64,000 nucleotides of DNA from Pseudomonadota bacterium. GTDB lineage: Bacteria > Pseudomonadota > Alphaproteobacteria > Rhizobiales > Hyphomicrobiaceae. The DNA lies in assembly GCA_018242215.1 (NCBI GenBank), contig JAFECG010000022.1, forward strand, positions 310,001-374,000. Reading direction: 5' to 3'. The number at the start of each line of letters is the position of its first letter. The first letter of the stretch is position 1. Below are positions 50,837 through 60,823 of the stretch, in pieces. The position numbers were made by a program, and so were the translations under genes. A model generated the notes under the pieces. It had not been told where the DNA came from and did no database searches. It saw nothing but the letters and a program-made list of their open reading frames with translations.

Positions 50837-50911
50837 TGGCGCTCCCTACGGGAGTCGAACCCGTCTTTTCAGATTGAAAATCTGACGTCCTAACCGATAG
50901 ACGAAGGGAGC
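50837..50911 (-). tRNA. tRNA-Glu (anticodon TTC)
   Basis: Minus strand: acceptor GCTCCCT pairs with AGGGAGC, the anticodon stem TCAGA/TCTGA encloses loop TTTTCAA with anticodon TTC, the T-arm is GGGTTCGACTCCC, and discriminator G plus CCA are encoded. Confidence 0.96.
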
Positions 50912-51025
50912 GTCGGTTGGCGTGCCAAGGGGCACCCTATAGTCGGCTTTGGGCGTCCTTGGCAAGCATGCCTGACCCTTCGCTCCTGCGACAGGATGGG
51001 CCACATCCTGGCAACCCTACATTTC

Positions 51026-52858
51026 CTACTGGCGGCGTGGATCGGCGGCATCTTCGATCTGCATTTCGATGCGCTCGCGGCCGCCCCATGTGTCTTTCCG
51101 GAGGTGCCCAGCGACGTGGAGCGGCATCCCGCTTGCGGACATCAAAACGTCACCGAGCGGCTGGCCCGCGGCCCGGAATGCGATGCCATCGATGCGCGAA
51201 CCATCACCGCCCTCGAGGATGACCCGAACATGCGCGTCGGCGATGATCTTACCGAATTTCACGCGATGGGCAGGCAGAGCGAAGCGTGCCTCCGCATTGC
51301 CCTGGCCGAAGGGGCTGACGCGTTCGATAAGATCCATCAGCTCCGGAGTTGCGCCTGACGCGACAAGCGATGCGTCGATGTCGAAGTGCGCGGTGTCGCC
51401 GACACTCTGCGCAGCCGAACCGAGATGATCCTGCAGGAAAGTTTCGAGCAGCGCGAGGCTATCGCGGCTGACCGTCAGTCCTGCCGCCATAGCGTGGCCA
51501 CCGCCTTTCGCCAAAAGACCTGCCGTGACGGCCGCGCGAATGGCGGCCCCGAGATCGATACCGGGCACCGATCTGAGCGAGCCTGTTCCCATCGCGGTCG
51601 CCTCCCATGCGATCACGCAGGCTGGTCGTCGAAAGCGTTCGACAAGGCGGCTTGCGACAAGACCGACGACGCCCTTGTGCCACGCGTCGGAAGCGACAAC
51701 GAGGATGGCGCGCGCTGGATTATCCGTCAGCTGGCGATCGGCGATTGCCAGTGCTTCTTCGAGCACCAGCGTTTCGATATCCTTGCGTTCCTTGTTGAGC
51801 CGATTGAGAAGCTCGGCGATGCGCTGCGCCTCAATCGGATCTGATGTCGAAAGCAGCGTCGCACCCAAGGCGGCGTTGCCTATGCGGCCGCCAGCATTGA
51901 TGCGCGGCCCGAGAATGAAGCCAAGGTGATACGGCGTCGGCGCGACCGACAGTCCTGCGGCATCGGCGAGTGCGGTCAAGCCGACATTCTCGCGTGCGCG
52001 CATGACCGCGAGGCCCTTCTTGACGTAGGCGCGATTGAGGCCGACGAGCGGGACGACGTCGGCAACGGTGGCCAGCGCCACCAAATCGAGAAGCGCCAAG
52101 AGATCCGGCTCACGCGAGCCGCTGTAGTAGCCACGGCGGCGAAGCTCGCGCGTCGTCGCGACGAGCACGAGGAAGACGACGCCTGCCGCACACAACATCC
52201 CCTGCCCTGAAATGTCGTCCTGGCGGTTGGGATTGACGAGAGCATTCACTTCCGGAAGGCGTTCGTCGGCCTGGTGATGATCGATGACGACGACATCCGC
52301 ACCAAGATTGCGTGCCGCTGCCAGGGGCTCATGACTGGTAGTGCCGCAGTCGACCGTCACGATCAGTCTGGCGCCTTCGTTGATAAGCGTTTCGATCGCC
52401 GCCGTGTTCGGGCCATAGCCCTCGAACAGCCGATCGGGGATGTAGATGCGGGCAGGTGTATCGTGGAATTCCAAGAAGCGCTTTAGGAGCGCCGACGAGC
52501 ACGCACCGTCGACATCGTAATCGCCGAAGATCGCGACATTCTGTTTGGCTGTAATCGCGTCGGCGAGGCGCGCGGCCGCCTTGTCCATGTCACGCAGCGA
52601 ACTCGGATCGGGCATCAGCGCTTTGAGTGTGGGATCGAGAAATGTCGGCACCGCATCGAGGCTGACGCCGCGGGCCGCAAGGACGCGGCCGATCAGATCG
52701 GGAAGTCCGTGGCGCTGGCTGATCGCCGTTGCGATCGGCTTCAGATGCGCGGCCAAGCGCTCGCGCCACGCGAATCCGCGCGCGCTTTTCGTGACGCCGA
52801 GAAAGGAACGCTCGGCTGCGCCCGTTTCGATGTCTACTGCCGCGAGATTAGTCCGCAA
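51026..52858 (-). CDS. recJ: Single-stranded-DNA-specific exonuclease RecJ
   Basis: A 610-residue 5'-to-3' exonuclease used in recombination and mismatch repair. It has the DHH-family metal motifs: IFGDYDVDGACSSALL (about 96-111), VTVDCGTTSHEPL and VVVIDHHQADERLP. The DHHA1 domain has GGRIGNAALG and, later, GGGHAMAAGLTV, followed by the OB-fold domain (RVSPFGQGNAEARFALP). It lies 114 bases after glpX in the same direction. Confidence 0.95.
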   Translation of the reverse strand: MRTNLAAVDIETGAAERSFLGVTKSARGFAWRERLAAHLKPIATAISQRHGLPDLIGRVLAARGVSLDAVPTFLDPTLKALMPDPSSLRDMDKAAARLADAITAKQNVAIFGDYDVDGACSSALLKRFLEFHDTPARIYIPDRLFEGYGPNTAAIETLINEGARLIVTVDCGTTSHEPLAAARNLGADVVVIDHHQADERLPEVNALVNPNRQDDISGQGMLCAAGVVFLVLVATTRELRRRGYYSGSREPDLLALLDLVALATVADVVPLVGLNRAYVKKGLAVMRARENVGLTALADAAGLSVAPTPYHLGFILGPRINAGGRIGNAALGATLLSTSDPIEAQRIAELLNRLNKERKDIETLVLEEALAIADRQLTDNPARAILVVASDAWHKGVVGLVASRLVERFRRPACVIAWEATAMGTGSLRSVPGIDLGAAIRAAVTAGLLAKGGGHAMAAGLTVSRDSLALLETFLQDHLGSAAQSVGDTAHFDIDASLVASGATPELMDLIERVSPFGQGNAEARFALPAHRVKFGKIIADAHVRVILEGGDGSRIDGIAFRAAGQPLGDVLMSASGMPLHVAGHLRKDTWGGRERIEMQIEDAADPRRQ

Positions 52859-52972
52859 TCGTATCCCCGCCGTGCCTGTGGATCGATCTCACCCGATTCA
52901 AGTTGTAGGTCGATTCGGTCCTTCGGACGGCATGCGTTCGCGTTGTCTCCACAATAGGACGCAAAGCAAGGA

Positions 52973-53974
52973 TCAAACGAAGCGTGAGCCGACGTTGCGG
53001 ACCGTTGACCTGATGCGCCGGACGGTCCCCGTCTTCGAGCGCATGACGACCGTTTCGGTCTCGGCGAAGTCACCGCGGATGCGCACGCCCTTCAGGAGCG
53101 AGCCGTCGGTCACGCCGGTTGCGGAGAAGACGACGTCGGCGGACGCCATATCCTCGAGCTTGAAGATGCGGTTGATGTCGGAAATGCCCATCTTCTCGGC
53201 CCGCTGGCGTTCCTCGTCCTTCATCGGCATCAAACGGCCTTGGATCTGGCCGCCGATGCAGCGCAGCGCCGCCGCTGCGAGAACGCCTTCCGGGGCTCCG
53301 CCCGAACCCATGTAGATATCGATGCCGGTTTCCTTCGGGTCCGTCGTCCAGATGACGCCTGCGATGTCGCCGTCCGGGATCAGCTGGACGCCGGCGCCGG
53401 CTTCACGCACGGCCCGGATCAATTCAGCGTGGCGCGGACGATCGAGGATGCAGGCCATGATCTCATGGATCGGAACCCCCTTCGCCTTGGCGAGCGCATT
53501 GAGATTGTCGGCCGGCGTTGCATCAAGATGCACGACGCCGTCAGGATAACCGGGGCCGACGGCGATCTTGTTCATGTACATATCGGGCGCGTGCAACAGA
53601 CCGCCCTTTTCGGAAATCGCGAGAACCGCAAGCGCGTTCGGCATGGCCTTGGCGCAGATCGTGGTACCTTCGAGCGGATCGACCGCGATATCGACCTCCG
53701 GACCGTCACCCGTGCCGACCGTCTCGCCGATGTAGAGCATCGGCGCCTCGTCCATCTCACCTTCGCCGATGACGACGGTGCCGCGAATTTCGACACGGCC
53801 GAGCTCGCGGCGCATGGCATCGACGGCGGCCTTGTCGGCAGCCTTCTCATTGCCCCGGCCACGCAAATGGGCAGCTGCAATCGCTGCCGCTTCGGTCACG
53901 CGCGCAAGTTCAAGCACCAGAATGCGATCGAGTCCCGGCCCGTGCGCGCCGTTCGCCTGTTCAGCCCTGCTCAT
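52973..53974 (-). CDS. glpX: Class II fructose-1,6-bisphosphatase
   Basis: A 333-residue enzyme of gluconeogenesis. GlpX-type motifs are GEGEMDEAPMLYIGE (metal/substrate), DIAVDPLEGTTICAKAMPNALAVLA, GSGGAPEGVLAAAALRCIGGQIQGRL and the end SKTGTVRRIRSTVR. ATG 53974 (MSRAEQANG) has GGAAGGA eight bases upstream; a longer frame begins at 54022. It follows hom by 34 bases, an arrangement common in Rhizobiales. Confidence 0.95.
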   Translation of the reverse strand: MSRAEQANGAHGPGLDRILVLELARVTEAAAIAAAHLRGRGNEKAADKAAVDAMRRELGRVEIRGTVVIGEGEMDEAPMLYIGETVGTGDGPEVDIAVDPLEGTTICAKAMPNALAVLAISEKGGLLHAPDMYMNKIAVGPGYPDGVVHLDATPADNLNALAKAKGVPIHEIMACILDRPRHAELIRAVREAGAGVQLIPDGDIAGVIWTTDPKETGIDIYMGSGGAPEGVLAAAALRCIGGQIQGRLMPMKDEERQRAEKMGISDINRIFKLEDMASADVVFSATGVTDGSLLKGVRIRGDFAETETVVMRSKTGTVRRIRSTVRNVGSRFV

Positions 53975-54008
53975 GATCCATGTCCTTCCACGGTGCCCAA
54001 GATTTCGT

Positions 54009-55334
54009 TCAAAGTTCTTCAATTCGTATCATCTGCGGAGGCTCGGTGACGTTGCCATCCTTTTCGATCGTGGCGAGCGCCCGGCGCATGGCGTCTTCGG
54101 TCGTCTCGTGGGTGATGATGATGACGGGCTGATCCCTGTTCGTCGGCGCGCGCGATCCGATGCGCGGTGCATGCAAGGTCTGCGGCCGGTGCTGCACGAT
54201 ACTCTCGAGCGAGATGTTTTGATCACCCATGCTTTTGGCGACGTGAGCCATCGCGCCAGGCTTATCGTAGAGCGCGAGGCGTACGTAATACGAGCCGTAA
54301 TGGCGATCGAGCTTGGCGCGCTTGTGCGCCTTGAGCTTCGCGGTCGGCGTCAGGAACGGCGGAACAATGAGGCCGCGGGCAATGTCGAGAATGTCTCCCG
54401 CAACGGCAGAGGCCGTCGGCTTCGCGCCCGCACCAGGGCCGACGAGCAGTATAGTGCCGGAGAAATCCGCGTCGATCGCGACGGCATTCGTGACGCCCGA
54501 GACCTCGGCAATTGCGGAATCCTTGTAGACGAGAGCGGGCGACACGCGCGCTTCGATGCCGGATTCGGTTTCCATCGCGACACCAAGAAGCTTGATGCGA
54601 TAGCCGAGGCTGTCGCTCGCCTCGATGTCAGCCTGGGTGATCGACTGAATGCCTTCGACGTGGATCTGCTCGAAAGCGACGCGTGTGCCGAACGCGAGAC
54701 TCGTCAGCAGTGCGAGCTTATGTGCTGCGTCGAAACCGCCGATGTCGAACGTCGGGTCGGCTTCTGCGTATCCCAGCGCCTGCGCTTCCTTTAGCACGTC
54801 GGCGAACGGGCGGTTCTCGCTCTGCATCTGCGAGAGGATGTAGTTGCAGGTGCCGTTCAGGATGCCATAGACGCGCTTCACGCGGTTGGCACCCAAAGCT
54901 TCGCGGAGCGTCTTGATGACGGGAATGCCACCGGCGACGGCCGCCTCGAAGTTCAGGGCCACGCCGTTCTTCTCCGCGAGGCGCGCGAGTTCCACCCCAT
55001 GCTTCGCAAGGAGAGCCTTGTTCGCCGTCACGACGTGCTTCTTCGCACCGAGCGCTGCTTCGACGGCGGCCTTCGCAACACCATCCTCGCCCCCGATCAA
55101 CTCGACGAAGACGTCGATCGAAGGGTGAACGGCTAGGGCCACCGGATCGTCGAACCATTCGACTCCATCGACGGCAATGCCGCGTTCTTTTTTGCGATTG
55201 CGCGCGGAAATTCCGGTGACCCGGATCTCGCGGCCGATGACATTCGCAAAGTGCGGGCCGTTGGCCTGGAGCAGTCCGAGCAATCCGCCGCCAACCGTGC
55301 CTAGTCCGGCAATACCGAGTTTGAGAGGTTCCAT
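54009..55334 (-). CDS. hom: Homoserine dehydrogenase
   Basis: A 441-residue enzyme reducing aspartate semialdehyde to homoserine, toward threonine and methionine. It has the NAD(P) site LGIAGLGTVGGGLLGLL (5-21), VVTANKALLAKHG, NFEAAVAGGIPVIKTLREAL, GILNGTCNYILSQM and EADPTFDIGGFDAAHKLALL. A C-terminal ACT domain (YYVRLALYDKPGAMAHVAKSM...IIITHETTEDAMRRAL) allows feedback control by threonine. It starts eight bases after the aminotransferase. Confidence 0.95.
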   Translation of the reverse strand: MEPLKLGIAGLGTVGGGLLGLLQANGPHFANVIGREIRVTGISARNRKKERGIAVDGVEWFDDPVALAVHPSIDVFVELIGGEDGVAKAAVEAALGAKKHVVTANKALLAKHGVELARLAEKNGVALNFEAAVAGGIPVIKTLREALGANRVKRVYGILNGTCNYILSQMQSENRPFADVLKEAQALGYAEADPTFDIGGFDAAHKLALLTSLAFGTRVAFEQIHVEGIQSITQADIEASDSLGYRIKLLGVAMETESGIEARVSPALVYKDSAIAEVSGVTNAVAIDADFSGTILLVGPGAGAKPTASAVAGDILDIARGLIVPPFLTPTAKLKAHKRAKLDRHYGSYYVRLALYDKPGAMAHVAKSMGDQNISLESIVQHRPQTLHAPRIGSRAPTNRDQPVIIITHETTEDAMRRALATIEKDGNVTEPPQMIRIEEL

Positions 55335-55342
55335 GATGTCGA

Positions 55343-56569
55343 TTATCGGGTCGCGGACTTCTGAGGGCGAGAGGCGGGAGCCGACGTTTCCGTCGTCTCG
55401 GAGAAGAGTTTCTTGATCGAGCGTGCGGCCTGACGAATGCGCTGCTCGTTCTCGACGAGGGCGATGCGGATGAAGCCCTCGCCGTATTCGCCGAAGCCGA
55501 TGCCTGGGGAGACGGCGACGTCCGCCTTCTCGATCAGCATTTTGGCGAATTCGACGGAGCCCATATCGCGATAGCGCTCCGGCACCGGTGCCCAGGCAAA
55601 CATCGTCGCCGGTGGCGGCGGCACGGGGAAACCGGCTTTCGTAAAGCTATCGACAAGGACATCGCGGCGGCTCTTGTACATCGCACGGATATCGTCGACG
55701 CAGTCCTGCGGCCCATTGAGCGCGGCCGCGGCGGCGACCTGGATCGGCGTGAATGCACCGTAGTCGAGATACGATTTCACCCGCGCCAACGCCGAGATCA
55801 AGCGTTCGTTGCCGACTGCAAATCCCATGCGCCAGCCGGGCATATTGTAGGTCTTCGACAGCGACGTGAACTCGACGGCGATGTCCTTGGCGCCCGGCAC
55901 CTCCAAAATCGAGGGCGGCGGATTGTCGTCGTAGTAAAGTTCGGCATAGGCGATGTCAGACAGGATAATGATGTCGAGCTTCTTCGCGAGCGCCACTGCT
56001 TCCTTGTAGAACTCGAGATCGACGGTCATCGCCGTGGGATTCGAGGGGTAGGACATCACGACGGCCAGCGGCTTCGGTATCGAGTGCTTCACCGCATGCT
56101 CAATCGCGCGCAGATAATCATCCCCGTTGCTGGCGGGGAGATTGCGGATCGCGGCGCCTGCGATGATGAACCCGAAGGCATGAATGGGATAGGTCGGGTT
56201 CGGGACGAGCACGATGTCGCCGGGAGCGGCGATCGCTTGGGCGATATTGGCGAAGCCTTCCTTGGAGCCGAGCGTCGCGACGATCTCCGTCTCGGGATCG
56301 AGGTTCACGCCGAACCGGCGTGCGTAATAAGCTGCCTGAGCCTTACGGAGACCGGGGATACCTTTAGACGCAGAGTAGCGATGCGTGCGCGGCTTGTTGA
56401 TCGTCTCGATGAGCTTGTCGACGATATGCTGCGGGGTCGGCATGTCGGGATTGCCCATGCCGAGATCGATGATATCCGCGCCTCTGGCGCGAGCGGCCGC
56501 CTTCAAACGGTTCACTTCCGCAAAAACGTACGGTGGCAGACGTTTGATGCGGTGAAATTCGTCGCTCAA
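55343..56569 (-). CDS. Class I aminotransferase (AlaC / LL-DAP-aminotransferase-like)
   Basis: A 408-residue PLP enzyme. It starts FHRIKRLPPYVFAEVNRLKAAARARGADIIDLGMGNPDMPTP, as in the AlaC group. The PLP Lys is in FTSLSKTYNMPGWRMGFAVGN, and VVMSYPSNPTAMTVDLEFYKEAV and the C-terminal GEGFIRIALVENEQRIRQAARSIKK are also present. Proteins with this neighbourhood are often annotated as LL-diaminopimelate or alanine aminotransferases; the sequence alone does not decide which. First gene of the block with hom, glpX and recJ. Confidence 0.9.
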   Translation of the reverse strand: MSDEFHRIKRLPPYVFAEVNRLKAAARARGADIIDLGMGNPDMPTPQHIVDKLIETINKPRTHRYSASKGIPGLRKAQAAYYARRFGVNLDPETEIVATLGSKEGFANIAQAIAAPGDIVLVPNPTYPIHAFGFIIAGAAIRNLPASNGDDYLRAIEHAVKHSIPKPLAVVMSYPSNPTAMTVDLEFYKEAVALAKKLDIIILSDIAYAELYYDDNPPPSILEVPGAKDIAVEFTSLSKTYNMPGWRMGFAVGNERLISALARVKSYLDYGAFTPIQVAAAAALNGPQDCVDDIRAMYKSRRDVLVDSFTKAGFPVPPPPATMFAWAPVPERYRDMGSVEFAKMLIEKADVAVSPGIGFGEYGEGFIRIALVENEQRIRQAARSIKKLFSETTETSAPASRPQKSATR

Positions 56570-56955
56570 TGATCTTTATCCCTCGGCGCCGCAGCAGCGG
56601 CGGCCACATTCGTCAAAATTCATATGAAGCTCAAAACACTCGCTTAACCAAGCGCAGCCTCGCGATATTTCCAGCGAACGCCTCTTTACGCTTGGGGGCC
56701 CTGTCCCGTCCAGTACTGCAGGGGCCGCACCGTCACACGACGATTAAAGCATGCGTCCGAAGAAATCCTTTTCGCACTGCAAGAACAAACATGCCGCGGT
56801 CACGATGATGACATCTCCTCCCTACCTTTTACCAGGGCACCATGACCGATTCGCGCTTGATTCCACGGCTCTGTTGACGGCAGAGTCTCTGGGGTTTTGG
56901 CGATATCCGTGCCCTGCCGACGGGACAAAACGTTAGAAAGCCTTCTGAAGCCGCC
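56570..56955. other. Intergenic region upstream of phaC
   Basis: 386 bases between divergent genes, without a convincing gene. It should carry the promoters of phaC and of the aminotransferase block; none matched a known special consensus. Confidence 0.4.
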
Positions 56956-58764
56956 ATGCCGCAAGACAGCCGCGAATTGCCGCCCATTTTCGCAAATTAT
57001 CGGATTCCCGACCCCGAGACGTTCGCTGCCAACCTCCTCAAGGCGTTCGAGCGGGGAAGCACGGCACTTGTTCAGCTTGCTGAGCGTCCGGATGTCAAGA
57101 TGGGGCCTTATACCCCTGCAAGCGAGTTCTCGGCGGCCACCGAGACGCTATCATCCCTCGTCAGGTTGTGGCTTTCCGATCCGGTCAAACTTTCGGAGGC
57201 GCAGGCCGAATTCATCCGTCAGTTCGCGGCGCTTTGGAACAACGTGCTCGCCCGCATGATGGGCATGGGCATACCACCCCTCATCGCTCCGGCGCCGGGA
57301 GACAATCGGTTCAAGGACCCGGAGTGGGACCGCAATCCCTTCTTCGATTTCTGCAAGCAGGCTTATCTTCTCGCCTGCAAATGGGCAGAGGACCAGCTTG
57401 CGACTACCCCGGGGCTCGATGCGACCGAGCGGCACAGAGCCGAGTTCTATTTGAAGCAGCTGACTAGCGCCTATTCGCCCTCGAACTTCCCAATCACGAA
57501 CCCCGAGGTCCTGCGGGAGACACTGGCTTCGAATGCGGAAAACCTTCTGAAGGGCGCGTACCAGCTTGCTGAAGACATGAAGCGGTCAGGCGATCTGATG
57601 AAGATCAGCCAGACCGACGCCAATGCCTTCGAGCTGGGCCGAAATCTCGCGACGACGCCGGGCAAGGTTGTTTTTCAAAACGAGCTTTTCCAGCTCATCC
57701 AATACAGCCCTACGACGGAGAAAGTCCGCGAGCGGCCGCTCCTGATGATCCCTCCATGGATCAACAAATATTACATCCTCGATCTCACGTCCTCGAAGAG
57801 TCTCATCAAGTACGTCGTCGATCAGGGCTTCACGGTATTTATCGTCTCATGGGTCAATCCCGACGAGCGCCTCGCTGACAAGACGTTCGAGGATTATGTC
57901 CTCGAAGGCATCCTCGAGGCGGTGCGCGCGGTGCAGGCGGAGACGCAGCTCGAGAAAATCAACATCCTCGGCTATTGCGTCGGCGGGACGGCGCTTGCGA
58001 CAGGGCTCGCCTACCTCGCCCAGCGGGGGGAAGAGCCATTTCAGTGCTGTACGCTGCTGACAACTCAAGTCGACTTCTCGCTCGCGGGCGATCTCTTGCT
58101 TTTCACCGATGACATGCAGCTCGCGAGCCTCGATGCGCTAATGACGGAGCGCGGATTTCTCGACGGCTCACGCATGGCTAACGTCTTCAATATGATGCGA
58201 CCGCGCGACCTCATCTGGCCGTACGTCGTCAACAACTACCTGCTCGGCAAGAAGCCCTTCCCATTCGATCTCCTGTATTGGAACCAGGATTCGACCCGGA
58301 TGGCCGCGGCCAATCACAAGTTTTACCTGCGCGAGTTCTATAACGAGAACCGGCTGGCTCGGGGCGAGATGACGCTCGGCGGCGTCAGGCTCAACCTCAA
58401 GAAGATCAAACTTCCGATCTTCTCAGTTGCGGCCCGGGAGGACCATATTGCGCCCGCCGCCTCCGTCTTCCGCGGCATCCAGATGTTCGGAGGGCCGATC
58501 GAGTTCGTCCTCGCCGGTTCCGGGCATATCGCGGGCGTCGTCAATCCGCCCGAAAAGGTCAAATATCAGTACTGGACTGACGGAAAAGCCATGACGGATA
58601 TTGCCGGCTGGCAGGCGTCCGCGGTCGAGCATCCAGGCTCCTGGTGGCCGTACTGGATCGACTGGCTGTCGCAACAATCGGGCGGCTGGATTCCGGCCCG
58701 CGTTGCCGGCAAAACACTTGGCGCGATCGAGGATGCACCAGGCGGCTACGTCAAGGCGCATTAG
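56956..58764 (+). CDS. phaC: Class I poly(3-hydroxyalkanoate) synthase
   Basis: A 602-residue granule-bound enzyme polymerising 3-hydroxyacyl-CoA. The catalytic triad is visible: Cys341 in the lipase-like box GYCVGG, Asp496 in AREDHIAP and His524 in GSGHIAGVVNPP. PhaC signatures include PPWINKYYILDL, FTVFIVSWVNPDE and the C-terminal SWWPYWIDWL. Length and the PhaC N-terminal domain fit class I, which needs no PhaE or PhaR subunit. phaA and phaB are not in the window. Confidence 0.95.
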   Translation: MPQDSRELPPIFANYRIPDPETFAANLLKAFERGSTALVQLAERPDVKMGPYTPASEFSAATETLSSLVRLWLSDPVKLSEAQAEFIRQFAALWNNVLARMMGMGIPPLIAPAPGDNRFKDPEWDRNPFFDFCKQAYLLACKWAEDQLATTPGLDATERHRAEFYLKQLTSAYSPSNFPITNPEVLRETLASNAENLLKGAYQLAEDMKRSGDLMKISQTDANAFELGRNLATTPGKVVFQNELFQLIQYSPTTEKVRERPLLMIPPWINKYYILDLTSSKSLIKYVVDQGFTVFIVSWVNPDERLADKTFEDYVLEGILEAVRAVQAETQLEKINILGYCVGGTALATGLAYLAQRGEEPFQCCTLLTTQVDFSLAGDLLLFTDDMQLASLDALMTERGFLDGSRMANVFNMMRPRDLIWPYVVNNYLLGKKPFPFDLLYWNQDSTRMAAANHKFYLREFYNENRLARGEMTLGGVRLNLKKIKLPIFSVAAREDHIAPAASVFRGIQMFGGPIEFVLAGSGHIAGVVNPPEKVKYQYWTDGKAMTDIAGWQASAVEHPGSWWPYWIDWLSQQSGGWIPARVAGKTLGAIEDAPGGYVKAH

Positions 58765-58784
58765 GCCGGATTTTTAGACCACCG

Positions 58785-59108
58785 TCACGACGCCAATTCG
58801 AACTCACCCTCGTAATCGACCGGCCAGAGGACCGTGAAATCTTCGCCGTCCAATGCCCGGAATGCGACGGCATTGATGTCGAGTTCGTCGGATGCATCCT
58901 CGACGATCGGCTCGATCTTCTCCCAGACTTTCGCTGCATTCCTTGCGAGAAGGATGAGATTGATCACGCCGTCGCCCGGTTCATGGCCGTCGACTTCGGC
59001 GGTCGTCGATCCGTCGAGCGCTTCGATCAGGCGATCCTCAAGCGCGATGACCTTGTCGAGCGTGTCGTCATCATCGCCCTGAAACTGAAGAACAAGCTGG
59101 TGGTTCAT
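58785..59108 (-). CDS. Hypothetical acidic protein
   Basis: A 107-residue protein: MNHQLVLQFQGDDDDTLDKVIALEDRLIEAL, VDGHEPGDGVINLILLARNAAKVWEKIEPIV and a C-terminal strand (DGEDFTVLWPVDYEGEF). Alternating strands and helices suggest a ferredoxin-like fold. Convergent with phaC, 20 bases apart. Family not recognised by name. Confidence 0.65.
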   Translation of the reverse strand: MNHQLVLQFQGDDDDTLDKVIALEDRLIEALDGSTTAEVDGHEPGDGVINLILLARNAAKVWEKIEPIVEDASDELDINAVAFRALDGEDFTVLWPVDYEGEFELAS

Positions 59109-59128
59109 GGTCCCTTTCCCGTTGGCGT

Positions 59129-59690
59129 CTAAACAGCAGCAAGCGCCTGTTCAAGATCGCCTATAATATCGTCTATATCCTCAATGCCGATCGACAGCCT
59201 GACAACGCCCGGCCCTACCCAGCCGCGATGCGCCCGTCGTCCTGCAATTGCCGATGCGTCGTCGATGCCGGATGAATGACGAGGCTTCGAGTGTCGCCGA
59301 TGTTGGCGAGAAGGCTGAAAAGCTTCAACCCCGAAACGAGCTTCCCGCCCGCTTCATATCCCCCTTCGACGCCGAAGGTGAATACGGCTCCAGCGCCATT
59401 TGGACAAATCCTTTTCTGGATCTCGTAGCTCGGGCTTTCCTCGAGTCCCGGGTGGCTGATCCAGGCAATTTTCGGAGGGCCGCGCAGCCATTTGGCGACC
59501 GCCGCGCATTGTCTGACTAGCGTTGCATGCGCAGCGGCAGGTCGCGCAATCCCAAGACACGGGCAGCAATGGCAAATGCCATGGGGCCAGACCTTTCTGC
59601 CCGTTCCATGCCATTGCAGGACGGGGTCCTGCTCGACGAGCGACGCCCGAGCCAATCATAGGTGCCACAAAGGAGGGAGCCGAGGCCGGG
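59129..59690 (-). pseudogene. Decayed O-acetylhomoserine sulfhydrylase (metY-type), 3' remnant
   Basis: Pieces in different frames match the C-terminal third of O-acetylhomoserine sulfhydrylase in order: GTYDW, MAFAIAARVLGLRDL, PLRMQR followed by a TAG, CAAVAKWLRGPPKIAWISHPGLEE, GAGAVFTFGVEGGYEAG, LKLFSLLANIGDTRSLVIHPASTTH, then after a frameshift near 59218 VGPGVVRLSIGIEDIDDIIGDLEQALAAV. The first two thirds, including the PLP Lys, are missing. Frameshifts, an in-frame stop and an internal deletion (between RDL and PLRM) show it is not functional. Confidence 0.88.
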
Positions 59691-59726
59691 CCAGCCTGTT
59701 AACTGGCCAAGCTCGTCAGGAGAGCT

Positions 59727-59933
59727 TTAGAGCTTCGCAAATTCGCCTGCGCGACCGCAGTGCCACTTCTGAATGACCCAGTTCGGATGTTCTCCAGCCC
59801 ATTTCGCCATTTCGATCTGGCCATTCATCATGCACTGGCTGGCGCTGACAGTCTCGCCCTCGAAATTAAGCGTGACGTCTTTGCAACGCGTGGGCTGATC
59901 GATCATGCAGACTGCAACGACAAGTTCAATCAT
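59727..59933 (-). CDS. Small conserved-looking hypothetical protein
   Basis: A 68-residue protein: MIELVVAVCMIDQPTRCKDVTLNFEGE, SQCMMNGQIEMAKWAGEHPNWVIQKWHCGR. Four Cys (at about 9, 17, 34, 59) and a hydrophobic start suggest a periplasmic or membrane-attached small protein. AGGTCC lies upstream of the ATG. I recall similar small proteins in Rhizobiales, of unknown function. Confidence 0.65.
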   Translation of the reverse strand: MIELVVAVCMIDQPTRCKDVTLNFEGETVSASQCMMNGQIEMAKWAGEHPNWVIQKWHCGRAGEFAKL

Positions 59934-60339
59934 AGGACCTCCAGGTGTCGGTCTGACAATCGCTCGTTGAAGCGATCCGTTAGCCCTGGGCGGTTCCTCT
60001 GGTCTGCTTTTTATTCATTCCGGGGAATATTGCCCGAGTATGCTGGAAATGTTGCCCTGCACAAGAACGAGGCTGTCGCACTCCCTGCCTATTTTACAAT
60101 CAGGAGCTTTTGCCGCAGAGCTGTTGCGAATTCGTCCCTAATTCGGCCCCCAAAGAGTGTCGAACTTGTCACAGTTTGGCCTTGCGGGGTCCATGTTGAG
60201 CGTCGATAAGCAGCGCGGGAGCCACAACCGATTCGATTTTAGCTGGACAGGCTAAAAGCTGGCTTGTGCAGAGAGGGTCTTCGAGGCGATGTGAGCGAGT
60301 GAGTCGCAGAGGCACGTTTCTAGGGCGGCAGATCAGCAT
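59934..60339. other. Intergenic region without a recognised gene
   Basis: 406 bases between divergent genes. No convincing frame, promoter consensus or RNA structure was seen. Confidence 0.4.
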
Positions 60340-60564
60340 ATGACTAGTCAGGGGGCCCAGGGGGTCCAAAGTGCGGCGTGGGACGACGCGCGTGCGTCTG
60401 GAACACCTACGGTTGGTTGGTTTGTGCGCCGTTCGGCGCTTTGGATGGGCATCATGATCGTCGCGCTGGTCCTGGCGTGCACGCTCTATGCGCTGGCAAG
60501 CCAGGTCGGAGCAAATGGTGCCCGAGGGGTGCCGAAAGCGCCCTCGCCCGAGTTCAAAATCTAA
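60340..60564 (+). CDS. Small single-pass membrane protein
   Basis: A 74-residue protein with a polar N-terminus, one hydrophobic helix (ALWMGIMIVALVLACTLYALA) and a short tail (GVPKAPSPEFKI). No clear ribosome site before the ATG. Function unknown. Confidence 0.45.
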   Translation: MTSQGAQGVQSAAWDDARASGTPTVGWFVRRSALWMGIMIVALVLACTLYALASQVGANGARGVPKAPSPEFKI

Positions 60565-60823
60565 AGCTGGACAGCATTCCTTCGTTCCGCAGCGGCCAAA
60601 GCCCGGGCGCACTTTGGTGCCTAAAGCGCCGGGTTGCGCGGAGGCCCGCTAGGTCAGCACCCTGTCCTTGCGTCTGCGAAAACGGCAGGTTGTAAAGGCG
60701 CAACCACAATTTATTTTGCGTGACGTTCACTATTGATGCTGCGTAGTGATTGCCGATACCTTGAATTTGGGCGCTTCATACTCCTATCATCTTTGAACGC
60801 TCGAGCCCGAGGGACGCGTCTGA

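Noticed and set aside
53240..54049. 269-residue plus-strand frame opposite glpX
   Set aside because: Shadow of a well-recognised enzyme on the other strand.
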